Below, one piece after another: positions 21,797 through 33,000 of a stretch of 64,000 nt of DNA. Under the pieces are notes generated by a model. The model was not told where the DNA came from. It was given only the letters and a program-made list of their open reading frames with translations, and did not search any database. This DNA is from Chrysaora quinquecirrha. Lineage: Eukaryota; Cnidaria; Scyphozoa; Semaeostomeae; Pelagiidae. Position numbers and translations under genes: made by a program. Numbering within the stretch: position 1 is the stretch's first letter; each line of letters opens with the position of its first letter. The DNA lies in NCBI GenBank assembly GCA_014526335.1, contig JACTAT010000037.1:7936566-8000565 (forward strand). Direction: 5' to 3'.

Positions 21797-22214
21797 TAAA
21801 TTTTGCACTAACCAGTATGCACTTTTGCACTATCCTGAATTTCCTAAATATAGTTTGACTTGTATCATAACCAAACTACTTAACTGTGACCCTTTGCTAT
21901 GCATTTCATAACAAGTTCTACTGGTTGTCCCCCTAGTAATTAGGGAGCTACCAGCTACCAGTATTTCCAAGTGGACAAGTTGTTGTGGAGAAAAGACAAA
22001 CTCCTGATTGTTTAGGAGAAATCAAATCATGTGTCTGCATGTACTTGTACAGACAGCTGTTCAAATACAAGTCTCTCAAAGAGCTTTGTGATGACTGGTA
22101 GCTAAGATGAATATTGGTCGATAGTTAGACTTGTCAGTTTTATCTCCGTCTTTGGAGATTGGAGTTACTCTAGCCACTTTGCGCGAGTTTGGGATCTGGC
22201 CGTTTACAACAGGC

Positions 22215-22295
22215 TATCTTTAAATAGGGAGTGGGGAGCGGTGAATCAGGAGCGTCACTCCCTGCTCTCCATTACCCGCTCCCTATTTTAAAAAT
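22215..22295. repeat. Inverted repeat TTTAAATAGGGAG / CTCCCTATTTTAAA
   Basis: GGGAGTGGGGAGCGG and CCCGCTCCCTATTTTAAA can pair around a loop of about 35 nt that itself contains CACTCCCTGCTCTCC. Probably a small foldback element. Confidence 0.45.
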
Positions 22296-22507
22296 AGCAG
22301 TTTCAATAGATGTATTGAAAAGAGAAAATAAATACTTTTAATGCAAGGGAGAGCAATTTTCAGAAAATAGCTTTGCCAAAGCCAAAGCTCTGTGCTGTTA
22401 TTCAATTCAGGTACAAGCATATTAGGGATATTCCTTTTCATTAAACTTATGATACGCATGCGCAGATCGCAGATCTGCTTCCTGCTGCCTCATTCTGATT
22501 GTTAAGG

Positions 22508-22600
22508 TGACGTCATTCTGTGAGGGTATAAAAATGGGCGGTGCACGTGGATCGATCCTTTCGACTGAAGTTGGCCATTCTCAACCCTAACCCTAACGGT
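22508..22600 (+). promoter_or_regulatory. Putative pol II core promoter with first exon
   Basis: TGACGTCA (22508-22515, CREB/ATF-type site) is followed by TATAAAA (22527-22533) and, about 65 bp further, a good donor AACG|GTAAGTG (GT at 22599-22600). Spacing fits a TATA promoter and a short first exon. A possible acceptor TTTTTGCAG precedes about 23081, but only a short frame follows. No product recognised. Confidence 0.35.
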
Positions 22601-23589
22601 AAGTGCGACTCTGATTGCAGCAACTATGGAGTTTTGTGTGATCGTTTCTTCATGGTCAGAGTCTGCAAGTTAACAAAAAACATCACTTCAGCAACGGTCG
22701 ATAAGATTTCTATTTCAGTCGAAATTGGATGAAGAATATTCCATGAAAGTATGATTGTATATTTCGAATCAAACTTCAACATGGCCTAGGTCTCATTGTT
22801 GTAGTTAGGGATACGTTCCTGCCTGATTCTTAACAATGCAAATACTTTATTTCTTTGAAATGGAAATTTTAGATTAAATGAAAACATGTACAAAATCTCG
22901 TGGAAGCTCTAGACATGCTTTACGCGAATTCACATGTTTTCGACATTTTGTCTTAATTTTTGTTTTTAATGTAAAACGGGGTATTGTCCGGAAAAGGGAT
23001 GCATACTTATTTTTGACGCAAGATTTTTGAACGTTTTTCTGCATATTTAAATTAACTTTTGTTTAGTATTTTTGCAGGTTAGCTGAAGATGTCATCACTG
23101 TACCAAACAAAGCAAGCCAATGTGGGCCACTTTGGTCAAGTTTGGATTTTGGGGCACAGATGTTAGGTTAGGTACAAGTAAGTATGTTTTGTTAAGTATG
23201 TTTTGTCCTCTATTCTATGTGATTTTTAACACCAGGCCCCTCTGACTGCCCCAGTACTCGTTTGTGAGAACCTGGTTTTGCCCACCAGTCATGGGCCCCT
23301 GTTTGGTTAGGTGTTTGTGAAACAATATTATGTTTTGGTAAAAGGATAACTACTGCGCAATGTATTTTAGTTAAAAGGTCTCATTTCCAAAGAACAAAGT
23401 TTTTTAATCTCCCTTCCCTACCACATTATCCCTCGTGGATGATTTATTTGAAAATGGCCAATCTTGACCATTTAAAGGATCTTCAAGGAGCCTTCTAGAA
23501 TAATTGCTCCTTGGTGATTCGGCTGTCCACTATTCAACATTGCAATTAAGCTGCTGTGGCAAAGACCTCATCTCCCAATTTTAAGGACA

Positions 23590-24580
23590 AAGCTGTGTCA
23601 GCTGTAAGATCCAATATTATCAATGGTTTTTTGCATGCAAAAAAGAATTCTAAGCGAATGTAGAGGTGTGGATATCAAAAATTTCACCAGGGAGCATGCC
23701 CTTGGACCCCCTACAATGGTGCATTGAAGCAATCTTGATGATCTAGATAACGAGTACAAAAGGATCTCAAGTGCTCTAAAGGCCAATGAATATAAACAAG
23801 AGGATATACGCAAGGTCACGAGAAAAATCTCGAAGCCCAGACCTGAGATTACTGAGGCTGACAAAGAGGAGCGTAAATGTCCTATGAACCTGCCATACAT
23901 CAGAGGGACAATTGAAAAATCCGTCGATCTATGTCCAAACGAAATATAAGGTGTACATTTTATTCCCTTATTTCACTTAAAAAGCCGCTTTCAAGGCAAA
24001 AAGACAAAGTTGACGATCTCGAAAAATCAAACGTGGTATACAAAATACCATGTAGAGATTGTCCTAAATCATATGTAGGACAATCGAAAAAGTGGCAGGA
24101 ACTAGGCTCAAAGAACATAAATCAAATGTGACCCATGGTCGAATTGACAAAAGTGATCTTGCCACTCAGTGTTGGACGGAAAAACACCAGATGGATTGGG
24201 ATAACATTTCAGTGATTGATGAGAACTGGAAAAACAGACTTGTTAAAGATAGCATTCACTCAGCTCTATCAACTCCTTGTATCAATCAAGTATCGTACTC
24301 AATCCCAGAAATCTGGTTGAATAACATTAAAAGTTGCACTGAACGCAATTATGGCGCCACAAATCTTAGCAATTGAGCGCCAAAAATTCCCATACTTCCT
24401 CGTAGGTCCGGTTAATTTCATACCTTTCGATCCGACCTTTGCAATAAATAGGAAAGAAACCACATTTCTCATTGCCCGATGATGGGAGACGGATCTCTCC
24501 CGAAACGTTGCCCAACTAAATATCGAAGGCTTGTCATGATAAGTGGTGACTATCATGTCTAATACAGCTTTGGTCATAGT
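23590..24580 (+). pseudogene. Penelope-like retroelement remnant: connector plus GIY-YIG endonuclease, with tail
   Basis: Broken frames give PYIRGTIEK (about 23890-23920) and then NVVYKIPCRDCPKSYVGQSKK (24030-24090), the GIY-YIG end of Penelope-like elements. After a frameshift near 24092 it continues TRLKEHKSNVTHGRIDKSDLA. Stops and frame changes show it is dead; most of the reverse transcriptase is absent. The tail at 24460-24565 (CCCGATGATGGGAGA then CCCGAAACGTTG) matches 15863-16032 and has a hammerhead-like layout. A GAGCATGCCC motif at about 23692 recurs in the 25.8 and 44.2 kb elements. Confidence 0.8.
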
Positions 24581-24589
24581 CAGTAAGCA

Positions 24590-24826
24590 AAAAGGGCTGA
24601 GATTATGTTAAACTTTGTTATTAAGATAGCTTTCTTTTCACAGTACATCGTGGGACATCATATCATTGCGAACTTGTCAATTACATTCAAAAGCAAGAAA
24701 AGAGCAAAAAAGGAGTTTTTAGGTGGTATCAGTCATTCTGTGACGCCTGTAATACTGGTTATTTTAATTTCGCAACTTTGAGGGCTGAACCAGAAGTCCA
24801 GTTGCTATTTAAAAAAAGTTTAAATA
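24590..24826. mobile_element. Fragment of CACTT-type MITE, word AAGCAAC
   Basis: Shares the interior (ACTTGTCAATTACATT, CATTCTGTGACG) and right part (GAGGGCTGAACCAGAAGTCC, AGTTGCTATTTAAAAAAAGT) with the 13080-13527 element. The terminal GTG is degraded. Confidence 0.55.
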
Positions 24827-25298
24827 AGGAATGGCCGTGAAAATCTGCTAGGTGTGAAATTTTTAGGGTCAAATCTCTCATAAATTTTAAAAATTTTAAT
24901 TATGAAATCGACATCGTAAGGACTAGAACCGTAAAAATCGCGAATGGCAAATCAACTGGTTAGAACTTTTGAAATTACTTGCTACAGTAATCCAGCAGCA
25001 ATTTGTGTTGCCAGCCCCATACACTTTTCTATATTCTTCGAAACGTTGAAAATGGTAGAAATTTATACCAAGCAGCTTAGCTGACACCTTGTTTTTTGCC
25101 CCGTAGCTAATGGAATACAAATAGGGCTAGATCCCTCCGCTCTTATTATGAGTCCTCACTAAGTAATATTTGCAAAATTGTTGTCAATATTATTTACTTC
25201 ATTGACTGTGACATTCTTGATGTGAATTTTACTTGCATGTAGTGTATACTCTTGGTTTGGTAGAACTATGAATTGCCTTAGCCTAATAGTAGCTACTA

Positions 25299-25650
25299 CA
25301 CGTTTTTTTTATAAGAACACTGAAATTGAAGAAAGCCATGCAATGTTCTTAATTTTTCCGACTTGAAGGCTCAAAATGTTCTTAATTTTCTTGCTTTTTA
25401 AAAAGCTGTTGTTTTTCAAATTAGATGATAGTTGCTACGAAAAGGGATGTACATGTAAAAATTTCACATATAGTCACAATGATTGATAGTTCACCTGTTT
25501 TCTTGAGTGGAGAACAGGACAGTCCCGCAAGAAAGTAGACTCTAATTTGTTTCTGGCTTGACAAAGCCTTGTAATGTTCTTAGCATGTTCTTAACTTTTC
25601 AGCCTCTGAAGCCTTATGTTCTTATATACTTTGTTCTTATGAAAAAAACG
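25299..25650. mobile_element. CACG-type MITE, word AAGAACA
   Basis: Left end CACGTTTTTTTTATAAGAAC, right end GTTCTTATGAAAAAAACG. Interior matches the 19107 copy except for an extra segment (about 25404-25535). Internal GTTCTTA copies number at least five. Confidence 0.68.
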
Positions 25651-25804
25651 TATATAGTCCGTCGAACTGCGTTTCAGCAATTTTCTGACAATTTTAGTTT
25701 GTCAAATAAATTCCGGTCCCGCGTTTATCCCAACGCCCCCCAATTAGATGCTGACTGATGTTCCAATCCCCACCTAATCCAGCCCCCAGCAATTAGGCAC
25801 CAAA

Positions 25805-26195
25805 CAGGGTTTTTTTAATGTGCAGTTCTACACAAAATGTGCAGTTCTAAAAATTTTTGTGCAGTTCTAAAAGGTAAATTGTGCAGTTGAGAAACAGGCA
25901 TAAAACATCGTTCACATTATTTTATGTACTTGTTGCCCTATACCATAATAATGAAAGGTATATCTTTGCAAAATAGCAGGTCTCATAGTTAGATTTTGCA
26001 TATTCCAATCACGAAATGACCACCAGAGCGATTCTAGAACCATAAAATTTAAAAATTTTCTCGGAGAGCATGCCTATACCCCCTAACTGAGTGCATTGAG
26101 TCATATTTACGTCAACCTTCCTAAATTCTACTTTATTCACCTATTGGAGTAAAAGGATAGTGTGCAGTTCTAAATTTGTCTTAAAAAAAACCCTG
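25805..26195. mobile_element. hAT-type MITE, word GTGCAGTTCTA
   Basis: Ends CAGGGTTTTTTTAA and TTAAAAAAAACCCTG with a perfect 8-bp duplication GCACCAAA (25797-25804, 26196-26203). GTGCAGTTCTA or GTGCAGTTGAG occurs four times near the left end and once near the right. It is inserted in the right end (TTAGGCACC|AAAAGAGT) of a G-rich element. A sister copy lies at 44234-44624. Confidence 0.85.
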
Positions 26196-26596
26196 GCACC
26201 AAAAGAGTACTATAGTAACTCTCTCAAACCAATCTCAAAAGGTGTCAAGCACCTGAAAATCTATCAATTATTGATGGCCTAAATAAGACAAAAAACACTT
26301 TTATACCAGCAAATAAGCTTTAATGTGACAATATATGAAATAAAGTGTTTTAACATTCGAATTCTCTAGGGAATTATCTCATAGTATATCAATAAATGTC
26401 AGTTTTAATGGCTTTCTTGTTGTTATAAATCCAAGACATCTTGGTTCCTTACACAATGCAGACAGATTTGGTAAAGAAGAAGCACTCATTCTGTACATAA
26501 GGTAAGAGTCTAACGATTGTTATTAGTTCTTACGTTCCTACTATTTGCTGAGGCTCTTAAAGTTTCTCCAGTCATTCCTATTTCTCTACAAACGTT

Positions 26597-26760
26597 CATT
26601 TTTATAAGAATATTGCTTATGCGAATATCGAGGCTTAAAAGTGCTAAAATTTAAGAATGAATTAAGTATAATAGCCAGGCTCAAATACCACCAAAATTAA
26701 GATTTTGTTTCTTCGCTACTAATTCGAAACAACTTCTGAACAAATTCCTACTCCAAAACG
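26597..26760. mobile_element. Fragment of CAC-type MITE, word AAGAATA
   Basis: TTTTTATAAGAATATTGC, CGAATATCGAGGCTTAAAA and TTTAAGAATGAATTAAG resemble the left half of the 31072 element; the right half is missing. Confidence 0.4.
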
Positions 26761-27014
26761 GAGCGCGTTGCTCTTCCTCTAAAAGCGCGTTGCTCTTCCT
26801 GTAGCCGTTAAACATGTGCGTAATTTTAGATGCAGATTTTTTGGGAGCGCTTGTTTTCGGACGTTTCCCAGACCTTTAAGAATGAAATATTAGCTCGCGA
26901 GGTAAGACGCTGGAAAGGGTTAATTATTTTTGCTGAATATCTTATCCAACTTCGAGAATTGTATGTCTGTTCTTCTCTGTTCTAGGTATTTGAGAAAGAC
27001 AGCTTCCTACAACA

Positions 27015-28703
27015 ATGTTGATTCGTGTGCTGTGTTGCTTGCTTTTGGTAACCCTTTCACAAGGAAAACCTACAAAGCAAGGGGTTGAAGGTAAATGGTC
27101 AAATACTTGTATTAGATGTATTAGAGTATAAATGAATGTGCACTAGAGCAAGTAGTTAGTGAAGCCCTAGTCAAACGCTCCCAATATTTGTTGGACGTTG
27201 TTGTTTTTATGTAGGCTCATTAGGTGGCCAAACGTTTCCAACGTGCCAAAATGCAGTTGCGCGCGAGATTTTGCGTGAACAGACTTGGCCCTAGTTCGGC
27301 TTTAGTTTCAAATGATTTTTGGCGGGATTTCTTTGCCTGCTACTACATGATTTCGTTGGCTTAGACGGTAAAACGCAACAAACATCTGTCGTTAGCACCT
27401 AGAACAATATGGTCCTTCATTCCCAACATCCAACATTTTTTTGCTTCTACCCTCCTCCCTGCCTGGTGCCCTGATGCCTTGCTTCTGGTGCCTTTGATCA
27501 AACTTCAGCTAAAAAGTCCGAACTGTGACCATCAAGTCCAAACATAGGTGGCCAATGGTCCCAAGAAATGAGTCCCAACAATGTTGGACGTCGTTTGCAG
27601 AGTGTTTGGAGCTTCTGACCAGGGCTTTAGGCTCTATAAGGCGGATCTTCACAAGGCGAAAAAAATCTTTGCACGAAGGGAAACATTTCTTCGACACAAA
27701 TGTGCAGAGCTGCATTATCTGTTCGTCCTTCCGTCACAACTGGTGGACGAATATCAGGAATGACTTCTTTTTCGCGCGAAGGATTTCTTGTAGTGAAGGA
27801 AGCTCCAGCTGAAGCAAAAGCACTACTGGCTTCACAGTTGAAAATCATTGTCTAATAACTGAGAAAATACCAAAAAACCTTTGAAATATCAAAGCGAGTA
27901 TACAGATCTACTATAGTATCCACTTTGTGTTTTCATTCTGAATAGCCTAAGCTCCGAAGGAGAATGCGAACTATAAATGGATGTTTTTTTTCTCTTTTTA
28001 AGTATATCAAAAACATGTCGCGTAAATGGTTTCTCATGCTCAGCCCTATTCAACTGCCAAAAGAATTAAACTTCATTTTAAAGAAATCAACTATCTCTTA
28101 GCACCTCAAATTCTCGCAAACATTTTCAAATTTCCTACTTTCCTTGTAGCTCAAGATAAGACAACTCAGCAGTCTTTGCCCAAAAAGGAAGAAGATAAAC
28201 CGATATCAGGTGCTGGCAAAAGTGGTTCTTCCGAGAATGGAAACGAAAAGAGGAGGTTCGGATTGGGAATCGTTTATCAGTTACAGCAAAAGCATGGAAA
28301 ATACCAAGGCCAAGGGTATATTCCTGGAGCATCCAATTTCAGAAACTTTTTTGGTTCAGGCAAGAGAGACGTACTTAATACAGCAAGAATAAGTCAAGAT
28401 GGCGAAGAAGGTGATGGAAAAGACAAGAGAGGATTTGGAATCGCATTTGGTCACCAGTTGCACAATAAGGGACATGGCCAAAGTCGATGGAATATTCCTC
28501 CTGGATTCAGACATCTTTTTGGTTCAGGCAAGAGAGACGTACCTAACACAGAAGGAATAAGTCAAGATGACGTAGAAGAAGGTGATGGAAAAGACAAGAG
28601 AGGATTTGGAATTGCATTTGGTCATCAGTTGCACAATCAAGGACATGGCCAAAGTCGGTGGAATATTCCTGGATTTTCTGGATTCAGCAAGTTTTTTGGT
28701 TAA
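27015..28703 (+). CDS. Secreted precursor with three repeated Gly/His-rich peptides
   Basis: Exon 1 (27015-27090) encodes a clear signal peptide MLIRVLCCLLLVTLSQG; exon 2 (28150-28703) follows in phase 1 to give 209 residues. After an acidic/polar propart come three modules, each preceded by KR: RFGLGIVYQLQQKHG..., GFGIAFGHQLHNKGHG... and GFGIAFGHQLHNQGHG.... They share SRWNIP (modules 2 and 3) and end in NFFGSGKR, HLFGSGKR and KFFG-stop. Acidic spacers (EEGDGKD) separate them. This is the plan of a prohormone or antimicrobial polyprotein cleaved by furin/PC-type proteases. The terminal G could be amidated in module 3. I do not recognise the family: neuropeptide and antimicrobial peptide are both possible. 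Confidence 0.82.
27160..27850. other. Intron of the secreted-precursor gene, repeat-derived
   Basis: Frames on both strands overlap each other and resemble nothing known. TGTTGGACGT occurs near both ends (about 27198 and 27583), with CCAACATTTTTT and CCCAACAATGTTGGACG, suggesting an old inverted-repeat element. Confidence 0.35.
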
Positions 28704-30035
28704 GGCAAAAGGATTCTTACATCATGAAAAAATAAAACGTTTTAGATCTAAGTTTTAATTTGAATAATAGATAATACCATTAATTTAGCTGGAATTAAGT
28801 AATTCATTGGCAAATAACTTATTTATCATAATTTAACTATGCTTTATTTGAAACGAAATCTATATTGATGACGAATTATGAAATGATATTTTTGATCTTC
28901 TTCTTCATCGTTTATTTCTATGGTGATCGACCCACTAAACAGAGAAATGATGAATTCAATGGAAGCAAAAAATAACTGACCTTGCTGTAGAAAGAGGCCC
29001 CCCCCAAAGGGGTTCTGCGTGATGCGTTATTGGACCATTTTTCATGCATGATTTCGTGAAACGAGAGACTTTTGTGCGTGAATGCGTGAATCTAAACTCC
29101 TACGTGTCGCGTGAAATGCTTTGGTACGGCTTGTGATTACATGATTTACAGTATTGGCGACATAATTGAGAGGTTGCTTGAATGCAGGAATGCCCTCTTG
29201 TCTATGGAGCACTGTCAGATAGCTATATTTATGTGATTCCCTCCTATGATGAATTAATTAAGTCCCCTAAATTCTTAATTTTGTGCTTTCCTTGTTACAA
29301 ACTCGTTCTGGAACGAATTTTTCAAAGCCAATCATCTAGATATACAAAGTTAAGTTAAGCAGTCTGAATGCAGATCCTGCTCAAAATTTCGAGGAGAGAC
29401 GCCTGAAGTTGTATGCACGTGAAAATGAAGTTTTATGACTCGTGGAACCCTTTCCTGCGCATTCCTTTTTCCTGAAGGCTTCCAAGAGATCGAAAGCCCG
29501 TTCTTTTGGTCAACTCTCGGGAAAATCAAAGGCTGTGGAGACTCCGAACTCTCCAGATTCCAGAGGTGGGGTGTAATGAGTTTTCGCGGACGCAGATGGA
29601 GTATTGTTTTCCAGAGCACACTCAACAGAACGCACCTTGATATTTTGCTATTTGACTGCCATTGGCCACGATCAGTTACAGTATAAAAATATGCATTGTT
29701 AAAGAAGCTGATATGAAAATCTCCTTCGTTTTGAAGTTAAGCCCTTAAATATCTTTCATTTTTCTGATGAAAGTAAGCCATTCATGAAAATGATGTCAGC
29801 TGAAACTGGATTATTTTTATGAGATAAGATACGAAACGAAGGGATTAACTTCCAGGGCATTAGAAGCGGGGAATGGGGGGCTTGAGCCCCAAATAATGTT
29901 GAAAACAATCAAGCATGGAGATTATCTCTATGATGAGATAGTATCCAGTTATGAAGATATGCGGAGGAGCATGAATGGGACACCGAACACCGAACTGGCG
30001 AGTCGACAGTATTTTGTGTTAGCAAAGGCAAAATC
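28704..30035. other. Intergenic stretch before SNRNP40
   Basis: Possible polyadenylation signal AATAAA at about 28731 for the upstream gene. A GCGTGAATGCGTGAA-type repeat lies near 29020-29110. Opposed frames at 29350-29690 look non-coding. Nothing else recognised. Confidence 0.35.
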
Positions 30036-33000
30036 ATGGCGGAGCATGGCAAGAGAAGATACGACTTCGGAGGCGAGCTTGTACCATTGAAAAAGCCAAA
30101 GAATGAGATTGTAGCAAAATTGGGACAACGAAATGAAATCACTCAATCGGTATTTGAAGATGCTGTGGTGTCATGGTGTAATCCAGCTGACTCATGGTGT
30201 GAGGAGCTCTGTGTGGTCAGGGTTTGAGCCCAGCCACGGTAGCGTCACAGCCAGGGTCGAGGTCTCGATTAGCTAGCCTGCTACTAAGATCCTAGCGACT
30301 GGTGCTAAAACACCATTTCACCTTCACCCTCACCCTGCTAAGAACCTCAATTTTCAATATACGTGAAAATATATTTCAACTTAGAGTTAATTGCTTGATG
30401 CTCCTCTGTGTGTATAATGGTCCATATGCACAACCAAACAACTGACATATTCCCAGATGTCCTTCAAGATATTCTCTACAAGTTGGCACCTTGTCTCATT
30501 CTATGCTTTGGCATGTTGACATGTAAGAGAAGAGGACACCTTTGCTTGTTCTGAGCTTTGGAACAAATATTGCCACCTGAGAGACGATGCATTTGCCTGT
30601 TAGCACATACAAAGCTTTGACATTGATTTAAACACATAAGATGCCTTTGCATCTTTGGCACAAGTGTCTCATGTCAAATTTACTTCACTGCCGGGAAATA
30701 ACATCTCTTCCAGTCAAAAAAGGTGTTTGCAGGTGCTTGAAGTTACCAAATTACTAGAGCAATAGAGCATGAACCATCATTTGCTTCCTTGATATTGACC
30801 CTTCATACAGACGTGACTTTCTTCTCAGGGAATTGGACCCTCCTCAGGGGTGCCGGAAGCACAAGGGCAGTGGGGCAGCTGCCCCCCCACCCTTGGAAAA
30901 ATTGCCAAATTCTTTTATTTTCCTATTGTTCTGCCCCAAAATTGTTGCTTCTGCCCCTGCCGCCCTGCATTGCTTCCGGCGCCCTTGGCCCTCCTTTTAA
31001 TTTGGCCCACTAGTGAAATTTCCTTAAAAGATGCCCTGAAGAGCAGAAGTATCACTTCATCTAACCCTACGCACTTTTCTTTTTATAAGAGTATAGTCTG
31101 TAAGAATATTGAGGCTCAAAACTGCTAAGATTTAAAAGTAAATTAAGAGTAACAGCTAGGCCCAAACTTCATTGAATTTAAGATCTTTTATACATCTGAG
31201 TTTTCTCAAAATTTTGTGATTCATTTAGTGCTTCTTTGCTGCTAATTCAAAATAAATGTTATTTCTTCATGTAATTTAAGTAAATTGTTAAACATTTTGT
31301 GAATTCTAAGCGATGGTTCGGTGAATAGAAACTGCAAACTGCAGCTTAAGAATAATACAAGAAAGTATTTAGTCTCAAAATTGAGAATTGCTAAGAATAA
31401 TGAGGCTCGTCAAAAATGAAGGTTTTTGCATTAAAAAGTGTAACAAGCTTACGAGCCAGATCTGCTGTTTTATGTGAATTTGGCTTAAAATAGGCACTAT
31501 CAGAAGGCTGCCAAAGCATTGGGCACATCTAAGGTGGACAAAACGTTCATTACTGACTTTGAATACCTATTTTTATCCCCGTTCCTTGGGTTTTCCAATG
31601 GTTTTCCTCCAGAAAACTTGCAAAATGAACGCAACTAAATGCTGAATACTAAAACCTAAATGCATAATGCTGAATAGTAGTTGCATACACCTAAATGCTG
31701 AATAGCGTGCTGTTCATTCTGAAGAGGTAAAAGGAAGCGAACGAGCCCCGAAACACGAAGGAATAAAAATCGAGCTTTTTGAGCTTTCTAGTTGGACTCA
31801 CTACACGAGTCTCTAGTTACGCTCCCCTTATTTTGATTTGTCACTCCAACACAAAAATCGATTGTAGAAAACAACAACGACAACATCGAGCGAAGTAGTG
31901 GGACTTATGGAGTGAGTCTAGACTTATTACCTGAGTCCCCTGTTATCGCTCATGAGACCGAGGCCAACACTAAAATGAGATCGCTCAAACTGGGTGTCGG
32001 GGTGGTGGAGGAGCGGAAACTAACGACTCATGCAATAAGTCTTTTTTTTTCAACACAATATCCTAAGACAGTGGCGTGGTGGCTCCACATCGGCTGGGGG
32101 GCACAAACCCTATTTTGGCGCCCCCTAGAAAAAATTGTCGTTTGTACAATTCAATTCAATTAACTTTTAAATACAACTTAGGCAAAAGGCAAAAATGCAA
32201 ACCCGATAAAGAACTTGTAACTTTTATTGCTAATGGTAAGATATCTCAATACAAGCATTCAATTAGAACATTCAGTTCAGCGTTCAAAGAAGTGCTTTTG
32301 ACAGTTCTTGAGAACCATGCCCGAAAGTGTCAATTAATTCACCATAATCAAGGGACAATAAAATACCATAAAATAGCCATTACCATTCACCATAAAATAG
32401 GCGCCCCTTTGGGGCGCTGCTATGCCAAGTGGGTTATTGTCGCTCACGTGTGTTTCCAAAGAGCTTTTGGCGCCCCTTTGAAGAGTTGGAGCGCCTTCGG
32501 CGCCCCCTGATTTTCCGTCGCTGGGGGGGCAAGTGACCCCTCTGCCCCCCCGGCCGCCACGCCACTGTCCTAAGATACATGGTCTACTCTGTAAACAACA
32601 ATAACAATCTCTAAGAAAATTGTAAGGTTAAACTACGTAACAGTTTTTGTATTAAATTAAATTACTATTCAATTAAATCAAATTAAATTATTAAGTCTAG
32701 AGTGAGTCTACTTTCTAGATTACACTGCTGCCACGCAGTCGCTTCGCCCTGCTCCGCAGTGAATCCATTAAAGGAGAACGAAGCCTTGTAAATAAATAAA
32801 AAATAAAAAAATATCCTGAACCTTTTGTCTCTTTTTGCTACTGTTATTCCCATTTTTCGGAAGTCTTTAACGTTTGTTAAGGCCCATAACTAAAGACTTA
32901 AATATTTGATTTTGGATCTTGGTATAAATAGAATTCTGTTGTACCTTTGATTTCACTCAAATCAACCCAGATTTCTACAATAAATTAAAGATTATCCCGT

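Noticed and set aside
22579..22596. Telomere-like CCCTAACCCTAA
   Set aside because: Only about two units; too short to mean an interstitial telomere.
29350..29690. Opposed frames of 83-91 codons on both strands
   Set aside because: They overlap each other and neither resembles a known protein.
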